A DNA stretch of 64,000 nucleotides from Mesorhizobium sp. Root157 (GTDB taxonomy: Bacteria > Pseudomonadota > Alphaproteobacteria > Rhizobiales > Rhizobiaceae), in assembly GCF_001427385.1 (NCBI RefSeq), contig NZ_LMGJ01000033.1:186001-250000 (forward strand), read 5' to 3'. The position numbers were made by a program, and so were the translations under genes. Positions 56,591 to 64,000 of the stretch are shown piece after piece. Position 1 is the stretch's first letter; each line of letters starts with the position of its first letter. A model generated the notes under the pieces. It made no database searches, was not told the origin of the DNA, and saw nothing but the letters and a program-made list of their open reading frames with translations.

Positions 56591-58459
56591 TCACCCCTTA
56601 CCAATCTTCGCCGCCTTGTCCTTGTCGAACCACCAAAGAGCCTCCATCGCAAACCCGTAATCCGGCTTCGGCTCCTTGAACCCGAACATATCCCAGAACG
56701 CGACGCGGTGATTCGCCGAATACCAACTTGGAATCCAGTCCATGCGCGCGCGCAAGACCCGATCGAGCGAACGCAGCACTGTTGTCAATTGCGCACGGTC
56801 CTCGACCCGGTCGATCGCTTCAACGAGCGCGTCGACCGCCGGGTCGACCGTACCGGGCAGGTTGCGCGATCCCTGGATATTGGCTGAGCGCGAATGGAAG
56901 ATTCCGTCCATGCCCTCGCGCGTCGGCGTTGGCGAGAACAGCACCGCCATTGCGATCATGTCGAAATCGAAACTGGCCTGCCTGGCCTGATGTTGCGCCG
57001 ATTCGACCAGGCGAATCGAGGCATCGAAACCGATGGTCTTCAAATTCTCCACCCACGGCGTGTAGACGCGCACCAAACCTTCATCGTCGGCAAGGAATTC
57101 CAGCTTGAAGGTATCGCCGCTGGCGTTCTGGAAGAACTCGCCGCTCCGTTTCCAGCCGGCGTCCGTCATCAGTTCTTGCGCTTGGCGCAGGAGCTTGCGG
57201 TCGCGTCCGCTGCCATCGGAAGCAGGCAAGGAATAGACCTCGCCGAAGACCTCGGGCGGAAGCTTGTCGCGCAGCGGTTCCAGCAGCGCCAGTTCCTCCG
57301 CGGAAGGAACGCCCGTTGCCCTGAAGTCCGACTTCTCGAAATTTGACTGGGAGCGTTCGTAAAGGCCGTAAAACAGCGATTTGTTGGTCCACTCGAAGTC
57401 GAAGCACAACCCGATGGCGCGGCGCACCCTGACGTCGCGAAACCGCTCGCGCCGCTGGTTCATGGCTGTCCCATACAGGAGCGGGCGCTTTTCCGAAGGA
57501 AACTCGCGTTTAACAACCTTGCCGGCGGCGAGCGCCGGAAAGCCGTAACTGGTCGCCCATACGCGCGAAGTCGCCTCCTCGCGGAAAGCGACGTCGCCCT
57601 TCTTGAAGGCCTCGAAGGCGGCCTGGCGGTCGCCGTAAAACTCGATGCGTAGCGTGTCGAAGTGGAACAGCCCCCTGTTCACGGGTAGATCTCGACCCCA
57701 ATAGCCGACGACGCGCTCGAATTCGATGGTCTGGCCGGGCTGCACGTGCCCCACCTTGTAGGGGCCTGAGCCGAGCGGCGCCTTCATGCGCGAACTGTCG
57801 AACGGCGCGGTCGCGAAATAGGCCTTCGACAGGATCGGGAACGTCGCCACGTCCAGAATGGTGCGTTGCGACTGCTTGCCGGAAAAAGTGATCCGCAACG
57901 TTCCGGCATCGACGGCGGCAGCCGCCGTCATTTCCTTCAACGGCAAGGACAAGTCCGGATGCCCCTGTTCCTTGAACAGGTTGTAGGTGAAAGCGGCATC
58001 CTCCGCGGTCAGCGGCGACCCGTCATGCCAGCGCGCCTCCGGTCGCAAGGCAAAATCGAAACTGTTGCGGTCTGCCGCGATTGTAACCGTTTCAGCTAGC
58101 AGTCCATAGATCGAATCCGGTTCGTCCAGCGCACTGACCATGAGCGAATCGAAGCACATTTCCATGCGCGGCGGCGAATCGCCCTTGGACACGAAGCTGT
58201 TGAGCGTGTTGAAGGTCTGGGGGTTCTGGTTGAACAGCCATTGCGACGGGCCGAAGTTGAACGTTCCGCCCTTCGGAGCGTCGACATTCACATAGTCGAA
58301 ATGCGAAAAGTCTGCGGGGTATTTCAATTCGCCGAAAGCGGACAGGCCATGCAGCTTCCGACCCGTCGGGCTGTTTGCAAAAGCCTTTCCGGGCAGGAGA
58401 GCAGCTGCCGCCGCTGCGGCACCCAGTGCGAGAAAATCGCGGCGCGAAATGGCCGTCAT
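56591..58459 (-). CDS. yejA: Peptide-binding protein YejA, second copy (Tat-type signal)
   Basis: 622 residues from ATG 58459, overlapping the first yejA stop as TGATG; the open frame to 58591 lies in the first yejA. The N terminus MTAISRRDFLALGAAAAAAALL has a twin-arginine motif SRRDFL, so it is probably exported folded by Tat, unlike its neighbour. Type II binding-protein domains: YVNVDAPKGGTFNFGPS, RPEARWHDGSPLTAEDAAFTYN near residue 110. It probably collects peptides for YejBEF, with a specificity different from copy 1. Confidence 0.88.
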   Translation of the reverse strand: MTAISRRDFLALGAAAAAAALLPGKAFANSPTGRKLHGLSAFGELKYPADFSHFDYVNVDAPKGGTFNFGPSQWLFNQNPQTFNTLNSFVSKGDSPPRMEMCFDSLMVSALDEPDSIYGLLAETVTIAADRNSFDFALRPEARWHDGSPLTAEDAAFTYNLFKEQGHPDLSLPLKEMTAAAAVDAGTLRITFSGKQSQRTILDVATFPILSKAYFATAPFDSSRMKAPLGSGPYKVGHVQPGQTIEFERVVGYWGRDLPVNRGLFHFDTLRIEFYGDRQAAFEAFKKGDVAFREEATSRVWATSYGFPALAAGKVVKREFPSEKRPLLYGTAMNQRRERFRDVRVRRAIGLCFDFEWTNKSLFYGLYERSQSNFEKSDFRATGVPSAEELALLEPLRDKLPPEVFGEVYSLPASDGSGRDRKLLRQAQELMTDAGWKRSGEFFQNASGDTFKLEFLADDEGLVRVYTPWVENLKTIGFDASIRLVESAQHQARQASFDFDMIAMAVLFSPTPTREGMDGIFHSRSANIQGSRNLPGTVDPAVDALVEAIDRVEDRAQLTTVLRSLDRVLRARMDWIPSWYSANHRVAFWDMFGFKEPKPDYGFAMEALWWFDKDKAAKIGKG

Positions 58460-60342
58460 CAATCGACGCTCTTGTACTTGGCGGCCAGCGCTTTTTCCTT
58501 TTCGGGATCGATCCACCAGGAATCGATGTCGGGACCGATGTAGGTCGGCTGCTTTTCCGGCACCCCGAACTTGTTCCAGTAGGCCAGCCATACGTCAGGC
58601 CGGGTGAATTGCGGAACCACGTAGAAACTCCACAACAGCACCCGGTCGAGAGCGTGTGTCGCAGCGATCAGGTCGTCCCTGTCGGCTGCGAAGATCACAC
58701 GCTCGACCAGCGCGTCCACCACCGGGTCCTTGATGCCTGAATAGTTGCGCGAACCGGCCGCGTCCGCGGCCTTGGCCGACCAGAAATCGCGCTGTTCGTT
58801 GCCGGGCGAATCCGATTGCGCCAGCACGACGGTGGTCATGTCGAAATCGAAATCGTTGACGCGATTGACATATTGCGACTGGTCCACAAACCTCAACGAC
58901 GCGTCGATGCCGATTTTCTGCAGCATGGTGACATAGGGCATAAGCGTTGCTTCAGCCCCTTGCCGGTAGTCGAGGATCTCGAAGCGGACCGGTGCCCCGG
59001 ACTGGGCGTTCACCATCTTTCCGCCCTTGATGACCCAACCGGCAGAGGCGAGGAGGTCGACCGACTGCTTCAGGATCTTGCGTTCGGCCTGCGGCGTGTC
59101 GAAGGCCGGAAGCTTCCATTCCTGCGTGAACAGTTCGGGCGGAAGCTTGTCCTTGTACTGGTTGAGAATCTCCAGTTCCTTGCCTTGCGGCAGGCCGCTC
59201 GAAGCCAGATCGCTGCCCATGAAATAGCTGGTGATGCGGGTGTTGAGACCGAAGGATTGCGTGCGGTTGATGGTGTCGAAGTCATAGAGATAGGAAAGCG
59301 CCTCGCGCACGCGTCGATCCTGGAAAAACGGACGGCGCGTATTGATCGCAAAACCCTGCATATTGGCGCGCGACATCGCCTTGAATTCTTCCTTGATGAC
59401 ATCGCCTGCCTTCAGCGCCGGGAAATCATACTTGGTCTTCCAGTCCCGACCGCTGTTTTCCTGATTTATGTCCTGCAGGCCGCCTTTGGTGAAGGCCAGC
59501 CACTCGGCGTTCTCATCGAGGAAATAGGTGTAGCGGCGGGTGTCCCAATTCTCGCGTCCGATCTTGACCGGCAGTTTGGCGCCCCAATAGTCCGGCACGC
59601 GCTCCCAGATGATTTCCGCTCCCGGCTTGAAGCTCTTGATCTTGTAGGCGGCGGAGCCGAGCGGAATTTCCAGCGTCGGCTTGGTGACGTCGCGCTTCTT
59701 GCCGCTGGCATCGGTCCCTTCCCACCAGTGCTTCGGCAGCACGACGAGGTCGCCCAGGATCTTCGGCAGTTCGCGGTTGCCTTTCTGGTCGAAGGTGAAC
59801 TCGACCTCGCGGTCGGAAACGGCCTTCGCTTCCGTGACGTTCTCGAAATAGCGGTTGTACATCGGGCTGTTGGCCTTCAGCACGTTGAAAGACCAGACAA
59901 TGTCATCGACGGTGATCGGCTGGCCGTCATGCCACTTGGCGCGCGTATCGAGCCGATAGGTCGCCGACGAATAGTCGTCCGGATATTTGTAGGCATCCGC
60001 GACCAGCGGATGCGAGACGCTGCCCTCGTCGACCGATTGTTCCATCAGCGTATCGTAGAGCAGCCCACCGCCGATCGGGGCGAAGCCGGCGGCGGGTGAA
60101 CCCTGGACGATGTAGGGGTTGAAACTGTCGTAGGTACCCACAACCGTCGAATTGAGCGCGCCGCCCTTCGGCACATCCGGGTTCACATAGTCGTAGTGCT
60201 GGAAATTCTCGCCATATTTGGATTCGCCGATCAGGGATGAGGTGGTGTGCCATTCGTCGGCGCGACCGGTTTCAGTTCCGAAAATCAGCAGCGACGCCGC
60301 AAGGGAGGCCATCGCCCAAATGCCCGCTCGGTGAAACCTCAT
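58459..60342 (-). CDS. yejA: Peptide-binding protein YejA, first copy (Sec-type signal)
   Basis: 627 residues with an ordinary Sec signal peptide (about residues 1-28, hydrophobic core MASLAASLLIFGT). SBP family 5: YDYVNPDVPKGGALN near residue 50, DTRAKWHDGQPITVDDIVWSFN near 130. First gene of the yejA1-A2-B-E-F operon, downstream of a terminator at 60445. The two-binding-protein layout is known from S. meliloti. Confidence 0.9.
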   Translation of the reverse strand: MRFHRAGIWAMASLAASLLIFGTETGRADEWHTTSSLIGESKYGENFQHYDYVNPDVPKGGALNSTVVGTYDSFNPYIVQGSPAAGFAPIGGGLLYDTLMEQSVDEGSVSHPLVADAYKYPDDYSSATYRLDTRAKWHDGQPITVDDIVWSFNVLKANSPMYNRYFENVTEAKAVSDREVEFTFDQKGNRELPKILGDLVVLPKHWWEGTDASGKKRDVTKPTLEIPLGSAAYKIKSFKPGAEIIWERVPDYWGAKLPVKIGRENWDTRRYTYFLDENAEWLAFTKGGLQDINQENSGRDWKTKYDFPALKAGDVIKEEFKAMSRANMQGFAINTRRPFFQDRRVREALSYLYDFDTINRTQSFGLNTRITSYFMGSDLASSGLPQGKELEILNQYKDKLPPELFTQEWKLPAFDTPQAERKILKQSVDLLASAGWVIKGGKMVNAQSGAPVRFEILDYRQGAEATLMPYVTMLQKIGIDASLRFVDQSQYVNRVNDFDFDMTTVVLAQSDSPGNEQRDFWSAKAADAAGSRNYSGIKDPVVDALVERVIFAADRDDLIAATHALDRVLLWSFYVVPQFTRPDVWLAYWNKFGVPEKQPTYIGPDIDSWWIDPEKEKALAAKYKSVD

Positions 60343-60444
60343 CGCATTCCCTTTGAAAAATATCCGAACCGCAATCTAGACCATCCGCCGGCGATGGGAA
60401 CCGGCAAGGCAGCCGATGCCCCTGCGCCGTGCAGCTTTTCCAAC

Positions 60445-60472
60445 AAAAAAGCCGGGCGAAACCCGGCTTTTT
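60445..60472 (-). terminator. Intrinsic terminator of the cytochrome c gene
   Basis: GCCGGG (60451-60456), loop CGAAA, CCCGGC (60462-60467), flanked by A6 at 60445-60450 and T5 at 60468-60472. Read on the minus strand it is a stem followed by six U, 26 nt past the cytochrome stop. The symmetry of the flanks would also let it work on the other strand. Confidence 0.88.
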
Positions 60473-60497
60473 CATGAATATGGCGATTACGATTTCG

Positions 60498-61166
60498 TTA
60501 TTGCGCCGGTGCGTGTGCTGCACCCTCTGCCGGAGCGGCGGCATCGGCGGGAGCGGCACCTTCCGCAGGCGCTGCACCCTCGGCGGGTGCTGCAGCGTCC
60601 GCAGGCGCGGCTCCGGCTTCCGGAAGCGGAACCGGGCTATCGGCCTGGGTGCGCAAATAGGCAATGAGGTTGGCCCGCTCGTCGTCCTTCTTGATGCCGG
60701 CAAAGCCCATGGCCGTGCCCTTGACGAAGTTCTTCGGCGAAAGCAGGAAATGGTTCAGGTTGTCGAAAGTCCACTTTTCGGCGCCGCCCTTGGAGAATTC
60801 CTTCATGCCGCCCGAATAGGAAAAGCCTTCATGCTCGGCGACTGGCCGGTCGACCACGGCCCAAAGATCGGGACCGACCTTGTTGGGGCCGCCCTTTTCG
60901 ATCGAATGGCAAGCCTGGCACTTCTTGAAGACCGCCGCGCCCGCATCCGCGTTGGCGCTGGCCAGGAGTTTGGCGATCGGCTTGACCGCATCCGCGGCGC
61001 CTGCAGCCTCGCCGCCGGTAGCAGCCTCTGCAGCTTCGATGATGAAACCCGGCTTTTCCGGAGCATGCGAGGAAAACAGGGCATCGGAGGCCAGCCCGAC
61101 CGAGAAAACGACGAAAACGGTGCCGAGCAGTCCGCCCAGGACCTTGTTGACCTCAAATGAATCCAT
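60498..61166 (-). CDS. cycM: Membrane-anchored cytochrome c (CycM type)
   Basis: 222 residues. An N-terminal uncleaved hydrophobic anchor (about 8-28, [18 protein letters not shown]), an Ala/Glu-rich linker, and one c-type haem domain with haem attachment CQACH near residue 85 and the axial methionine in KGTAMGFAG near 152. The last 45 residues are a low-complexity Ala/Pro/Glu tail built from imperfect [16 protein letters not shown] units. It carries electrons to a terminal oxidase such as aa3 in rhizobia (established for CycM). Confidence 0.85.
   Translation of the reverse strand: MDSFEVNKVLGGLLGTVFVVFSVGLASDALFSSHAPEKPGFIIEAAEAATGGEAAGAADAVKPIAKLLASANADAGAAVFKKCQACHSIEKGGPNKVGPDLWAVVDRPVAEHEGFSYSGGMKEFSKGGAEKWTFDNLNHFLLSPKNFVKGTAMGFAGIKKDDERANLIAYLRTQADSPVPLPEAGAAPADAAAPAEGAAPAEGAAPADAAAPAEGAAHAPAQ
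60500..60615. repeat. Tandem GC-rich repeats encoding the Ala/Pro-rich cytochrome tail
   Basis: Imperfect repeats of about 12-18 bp (variants of GGCGGGTGCTGCAGCGTC and CCGGAGCGGCGGCATCG) lie in the 3' end of the cytochrome gene. Such repeats are prone to copy-number change by slippage. Confidence 0.6.
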
Positions 61167-61357
61167 GCGCCCCAGGCTCCCTTTTCCGGCGGACTACGCG
61201 GTCCCCCGTCCGTCGGTATTCTCGCTTGCCCTGTCAGGGCGGTCAAATCGGGCGGAAACTAGGTCTTTTGCTCGGCTCTTGCAACACCTATAAGGGCGCT
61301 TCCAGTGAGACCTTTTGACACTTTTTCACCTGAGTTTTTTGAAGCACACACCATCCG

Positions 61358-62086
61358 ATGTCCACGCTCATCCTCATTCCTGCCCGCATGGCCTCGACCC
61401 GTCTGCCGGGCAAGCCGCTGGCCGACATCGCAGGCGAACCGATGATCGTGCATGTCGCTCGCCGCGCCGCCGACAGCGCCATGGGGCGCGTCGTCGTGGC
61501 CACGGATACGGTGCGTGTTGCCGAGGCCGTGCGGGCGCACGGCTTTGAAGCGGTGATGACCCGAGCGGACCACGAGTCCGGATCGGACCGTATTTTCGAG
61601 GCGCTTGAAGCTCTCGACCCGGACGGCAAGGTGACAACAGTCGTCAACGTCCAGGGCGATCTGCCGACGCTCGACCCGCAGCTTATCGGGGCCGCCTTGC
61701 TTCCGCTGGAAGATCCTCAAGTCGATATCGCCACGCTGGGCGTCGAAATCGTCCGCGAAGAGGAAAAAAACAATCCCAGCGTCGTCAAGATCGTCGGTTC
61801 ACCACGCTCCGGCACTCGGCTCAAGGCGCTCTATTTCACCCGCGCCACAGCACCCTGGGGCGAAGGGCCGCTTTATCATCACATCGGGCTTTACGCCTAC
61901 CGCCGCCAGGCCCTGCAGCGTTTCGTGGCACTTGGGCCGTCGCCGCTGGAGCGGCGTGAGCGGCTCGAACAATTGCGCGCGCTCGAAGCGGGAATGCGCA
62001 TCGATGCCGAGGTCGTGCAATCCGTGCCGCTCGGCGTCGACACGCCCGAAGACCTCGAGCGCGCCAGACAAATGCTTTCCAGATAG
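61358..62086 (+). CDS. kdsB: 3-deoxy-manno-octulosonate cytidylyltransferase
   Basis: 242 residues. Activates Kdo with CTP to CMP-Kdo for lipopolysaccharide core synthesis. Nucleotide-binding [23 protein letters not shown] at the N terminus (key [12 protein letters not shown]), [14 protein letters not shown] near residue 70, [12 protein letters not shown] near 90, and [10 protein letters not shown] near 165. Divergent from the cytochrome gene; 12 bp before pheA. Confidence 0.95.
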   Translation: MSTLILIPARMASTRLPGKPLADIAGEPMIVHVARRAADSAMGRVVVATDTVRVAEAVRAHGFEAVMTRADHESGSDRIFEALEALDPDGKVTTVVNVQGDLPTLDPQLIGAALLPLEDPQVDIATLGVEIVREEEKNNPSVVKIVGSPRSGTRLKALYFTRATAPWGEGPLYHHIGLYAYRRQALQRFVALGPSPLERRERLEQLRALEAGMRIDAEVVQSVPLGVDTPEDLERARQMLSR

Positions 62087-62098
62087 TCAGGTCGGATA

Positions 62099-62965
62099 AT
62101 GTCAGAAAAAACCAACAGAATAGCTTTCCAGGGCGAGCCGGGCGCCAATTCCGACACCGCCTGCCGCAATGTCTATCCGACGATGGAGCCGTTGCCGCGC
62201 CCCACCTTCGAAGATGCATTCAATGCGGTCGAGACCGGCAAGGCCGATCTCGCCATGATCCCGATCGAGAACACCATCGCCGGGCGCGTCGCCGACATCC
62301 ACTACCTGCTGCCGGAATCGAAACTCCATATCGTCGGCGAATATTTCCTGCCGATCCATTTCCAGCTCATGGTGCTTCCGGGCGTGGCGCGCAGCGAAAT
62401 CAAGACGGTCCACAGCCATATCCACGCGCTTGGCCAATGCCGCAAATACATCCGCAAGAACAACTGGAAGCCTATGGTGGCGGGCGATACGGCCGGCGCA
62501 GCCAAGCTCGTTGCCGAGAAGCAGGACAGATCGATGGCTGCGCTGGCGCCAATTCTGGCAGCGGAACTCTATGGCCTCGACATACTGGAAGAAAATGTCG
62601 AGGACACCGAACGCAACGTCACCCGCTTCGTCGTTCTTTCGAAAGGCAAGAACTGGGCCGACCGCGCCGTCAACAACTCCAGGATGATGACGACCTTCGT
62701 CTTCCGGGTCCGCAACGTGCCGGCAGCGCTCTACAAGGCGATGGGCGGCTTTGCCACCAACGGCGTCAACATGACCAAGCTCGAGAGCTACCAGCTTGGC
62801 GGGGAATTCACCGCGACCCAGTTCTACGCCGATATCGAGGGCCATCCCGACGACGCGCATGTCGCGCGCGCGCTTGAGGAACTACGTTTCTTCTCGCGCG
62901 AGGTTCGCATCCTCGGGGTCTACGAGGCCAACGAATACCGGGAAAAGGTAAGCGGCGCCTATTAG
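62099..62965 (+). CDS. pheA: Prephenate dehydratase
   Basis: 288 residues, mono-functional (no chorismate mutase domain). N-terminal dehydratase domain with AFQGEPGANSDTACRNVYP and the catalytic threonine in NVTRFVVLSKG near residue 180; C-terminal ACT regulatory domain from about 200. The Phe-binding motif reads TKLESYQLGGEF, ESYQ instead of the ESRP of E. coli PheA, as in other alphaproteobacteria. Converts prephenate to phenylpyruvate. Its stop TAG is shared with the start of the following repeat. Confidence 0.94.
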   Translation: MSEKTNRIAFQGEPGANSDTACRNVYPTMEPLPRPTFEDAFNAVETGKADLAMIPIENTIAGRVADIHYLLPESKLHIVGEYFLPIHFQLMVLPGVARSEIKTVHSHIHALGQCRKYIRKNNWKPMVAGDTAGAAKLVAEKQDRSMAALAPILAAELYGLDILEENVEDTERNVTRFVVLSKGKNWADRAVNNSRMMTTFVFRVRNVPAALYKAMGGFATNGVNMTKLESYQLGGEFTATQFYADIEGHPDDAHVARALEELRFFSREVRILGVYEANEYREKVSGAY

Positions 62966-63061
62966 AGCGCGTCGCGATCTTTCAGATTCGCTGGCGCGCT
63001 CTAAGTTTTTGTTTTTATGCATGTCGCCCGAAACCGGTTCCCACTTTCGGGCGACATGCAT
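62964..63061. repeat. Two-hairpin Rhizobiales-type intergenic repeat, copy 3; likely bidirectional terminator
   Basis: First hairpin: AGAGCGCG (62964-62971) with CGCGCTCT (62995-63002). Second: a 17-bp perfect stem, left arm 63017-63033 (ATGCATGTCGCCCGAAA) and right arm 63045-63061, loop of 11 nt containing CCGGTTCCCAC, the shared core on the opposite strand. It fills the whole gap between the convergent pheA and nudC and includes bases of both stop codons. Confidence 0.85.
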
Positions 63062-64000
63062 TAGAGAATACCGCCTTCCGCCCACGTGCTGATGAGGTGG
63101 CGGGCAATGGCGCCCTTCGGCGGGACGGTCAGCCCTCCAGGATGCTCGTAGGCCAGCATCGAACGCACTTCGTCGCGAAAGAACCAGCGGCAATCCTCAA
63201 GCTCGCTGACGTCCGGCTGGATATCGTCGTTGAGCGGTTCGCCGAAGCACCCGATCATCAGCGAATAGGGAAACGGCCAGGGCTGGCTGGCGTGATAGAC
63301 GACACGGCCAAGCCTGATGCCGGCTTCTTCGCGGGTTTCGCGCCGCACCGCGTCTTCGATGGTCTCGCCTGGCTCGATGAAGCCGGCGAGCGCGGAATAC
63401 ATGCCGGGCGCGAAGTGCTTGCCGCGGCCAAGCAGGCATTTCTCCCTCGTCGCCGTCAGCATGATCGCAACCGGGTCGGTGCGCGGAAAGTGATCGATGC
63501 CGCAAGCTTGGCAGTGCCTCCGGTAACCACCCGACCGCATTTCCGTCTGGCTGCCGCATGTGCCGCAAAATCGGTGGCTGGCATTCCAGGCGAGCAAGGC
63601 GGCTGCCTGCGCCATTGCGCCAAGCGCTGCTTCGTCGATCAGACCCTGAATGTAGACCGAGCGGTAGTCGACCGCCTTGATCGTTTCAGGAAGCTGTTCC
63701 GCCTCGCCCCCTGCCGGGACGGCCAGTGCCGGCCCCCAGTCGGCAGAGCCAAGCAGGATCGCCTGCTCTGTCAGGGCCGCAAGACCGCCCAGTTCGCCAA
63801 CGGCAAACCAGGGGTCGAAAGCTTCGTCCTTCAGCTTGAGCAGGATCCTGCCGTCACGCAGGACGAGCAGCCGCGCCGATGGATCTGCCATCGCATTCGC
63901 CACACTGTCTTCGTCGCGATGTTCCGACTGGCGGTCGATGCGATTGCCGGAAAAGCCGACGAACTGGCTGGGCTCGCGCTCAGGCGCGTCGAACAGACGA
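63061..64000 (-). CDS. nudC: NADH pyrophosphatase / NAD-cap hydrolase (5' end beyond the window)
   Basis: At least 313 codons; the frame is open without a stop to base 64000, and RLFDAPEREPSQFVGFSGNR at the right edge looks like the usual first 25 residues, so only a few codons are missing. A start at 63903 would cut off part of the N-terminal domain. Zinc ribbon with four cysteines (CGTCG and CQACG, near the middle), Nudix box GFIEPGETIEDAVRRETREE (G-x5-E-x7-REVxEE-type) and the NudC-family SQPWPFPYSLMIGC motif. Hydrolyses NADH and removes NAD caps from RNA. Confidence 0.93.
   Translation of the reverse strand, partial: RLFDAPEREPSQFVGFSGNRIDRQSEHRDEDSVANAMADPSARLLVLRDGRILLKLKDEAFDPWFAVGELGGLAALTEQAILLGSADWGPALAVPAGGEAEQLPETIKAVDYRSVYIQGLIDEAALGAMAQAAALLAWNASHRFCGTCGSQTEMRSGGYRRHCQACGIDHFPRTDPVAIMLTATREKCLLGRGKHFAPGMYSALAGFIEPGETIEDAVRRETREEAGIRLGRVVYHASQPWPFPYSLMIGCFGEPLNDDIQPDVSELEDCRWFFRDEVRSMLAYEHPGGLTVPPKGAIARHLISTWAEGGIL

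Overview
The window looks like chromosomal DNA of a rhizobium-type alphaproteobacterium, most likely Mesorhizobium or a close relative in Phyllobacteriaceae (inference). The reasons are high GC, tightly packed operons with ATGA/GTGA/TGATG junctions, many ABC importers, a pcaDCHGB operon with a divergent pcaQ, a yejABEF operon with two binding-protein genes, a NodF/NodE-like pair, and several copies of a two-hairpin intergenic repeat of the kind common in Rhizobiales. I saw no tRNA, rRNA, CRISPR array, phage or intact insertion sequence.

Layout. 1-4371: asparagine synthetase (cut at the left edge), gabT and a Crp/Fnr regulator. 4555-12925 (+): an aromatic/organic-acid type import operon, with an acyl-CoA ligase, a complete branched-chain-type ABC importer and an unusual PaaK-like protein lacking the usual phosphate loop. 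13228-13434: a small hypothetical gene. 13696-26213 (-): a 12.5-kb collinear block pcaD-C-H-G-B-pobA-(five-gene ABC importer)-pcaI-J-F. It encodes uptake of an aromatic acid, 4-hydroxybenzoate hydroxylation and the whole protocatechuate beta-ketoadipate pathway to acetyl-CoA and succinyl-CoA. The LysR activator pcaQ is divergent, and a near-consensus PcaQ box lies in the shared promoter.

27299-40072: single genes and small units: a D,D-carboxypeptidase lipoprotein, a mutarotase-like protein with a small kinase, a histone-H1-like protein, a glutathione transferase, the NodF/NodE-like acyl carrier protein and ketosynthase, hydantoinase/oxoprolinase HyuA-HyuB, ferredoxin-NADP reductase, an FAH-family hydrolase and two hypothetical genes.

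40084-50396: a divergent amino-sugar locus. The left arm (-) is murQ, a sugar ABC importer and a Gfo/Idh/MocA oxidoreductase. The right arm (+) is a BadF-type kinase, a GntR regulator, a SIS-domain deaminase and nagA. Each arm starts at a promoter whose -35/-10 spacer holds a TGGTATT-N4-TGGTAT(T/C) box, so one GntR protein probably controls both arms. The inferred pathway is import, 6-phosphorylation, MurQ lactyl-ether cleavage, NagA deacetylation, and deamination to fructose-6-phosphate. The oxidoreductase has no assigned step and is the most interesting loose end.

50418-64000: rpe, a small lipoprotein, a GhrA-type reductase, the yejA1-A2-B-E-F peptide importer, membrane-anchored cytochrome c, kdsB, pheA and nudC (cut at the right edge). 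Copies of the two-hairpin repeat fuse to the stop codons of ghrA, pheA and nudC.
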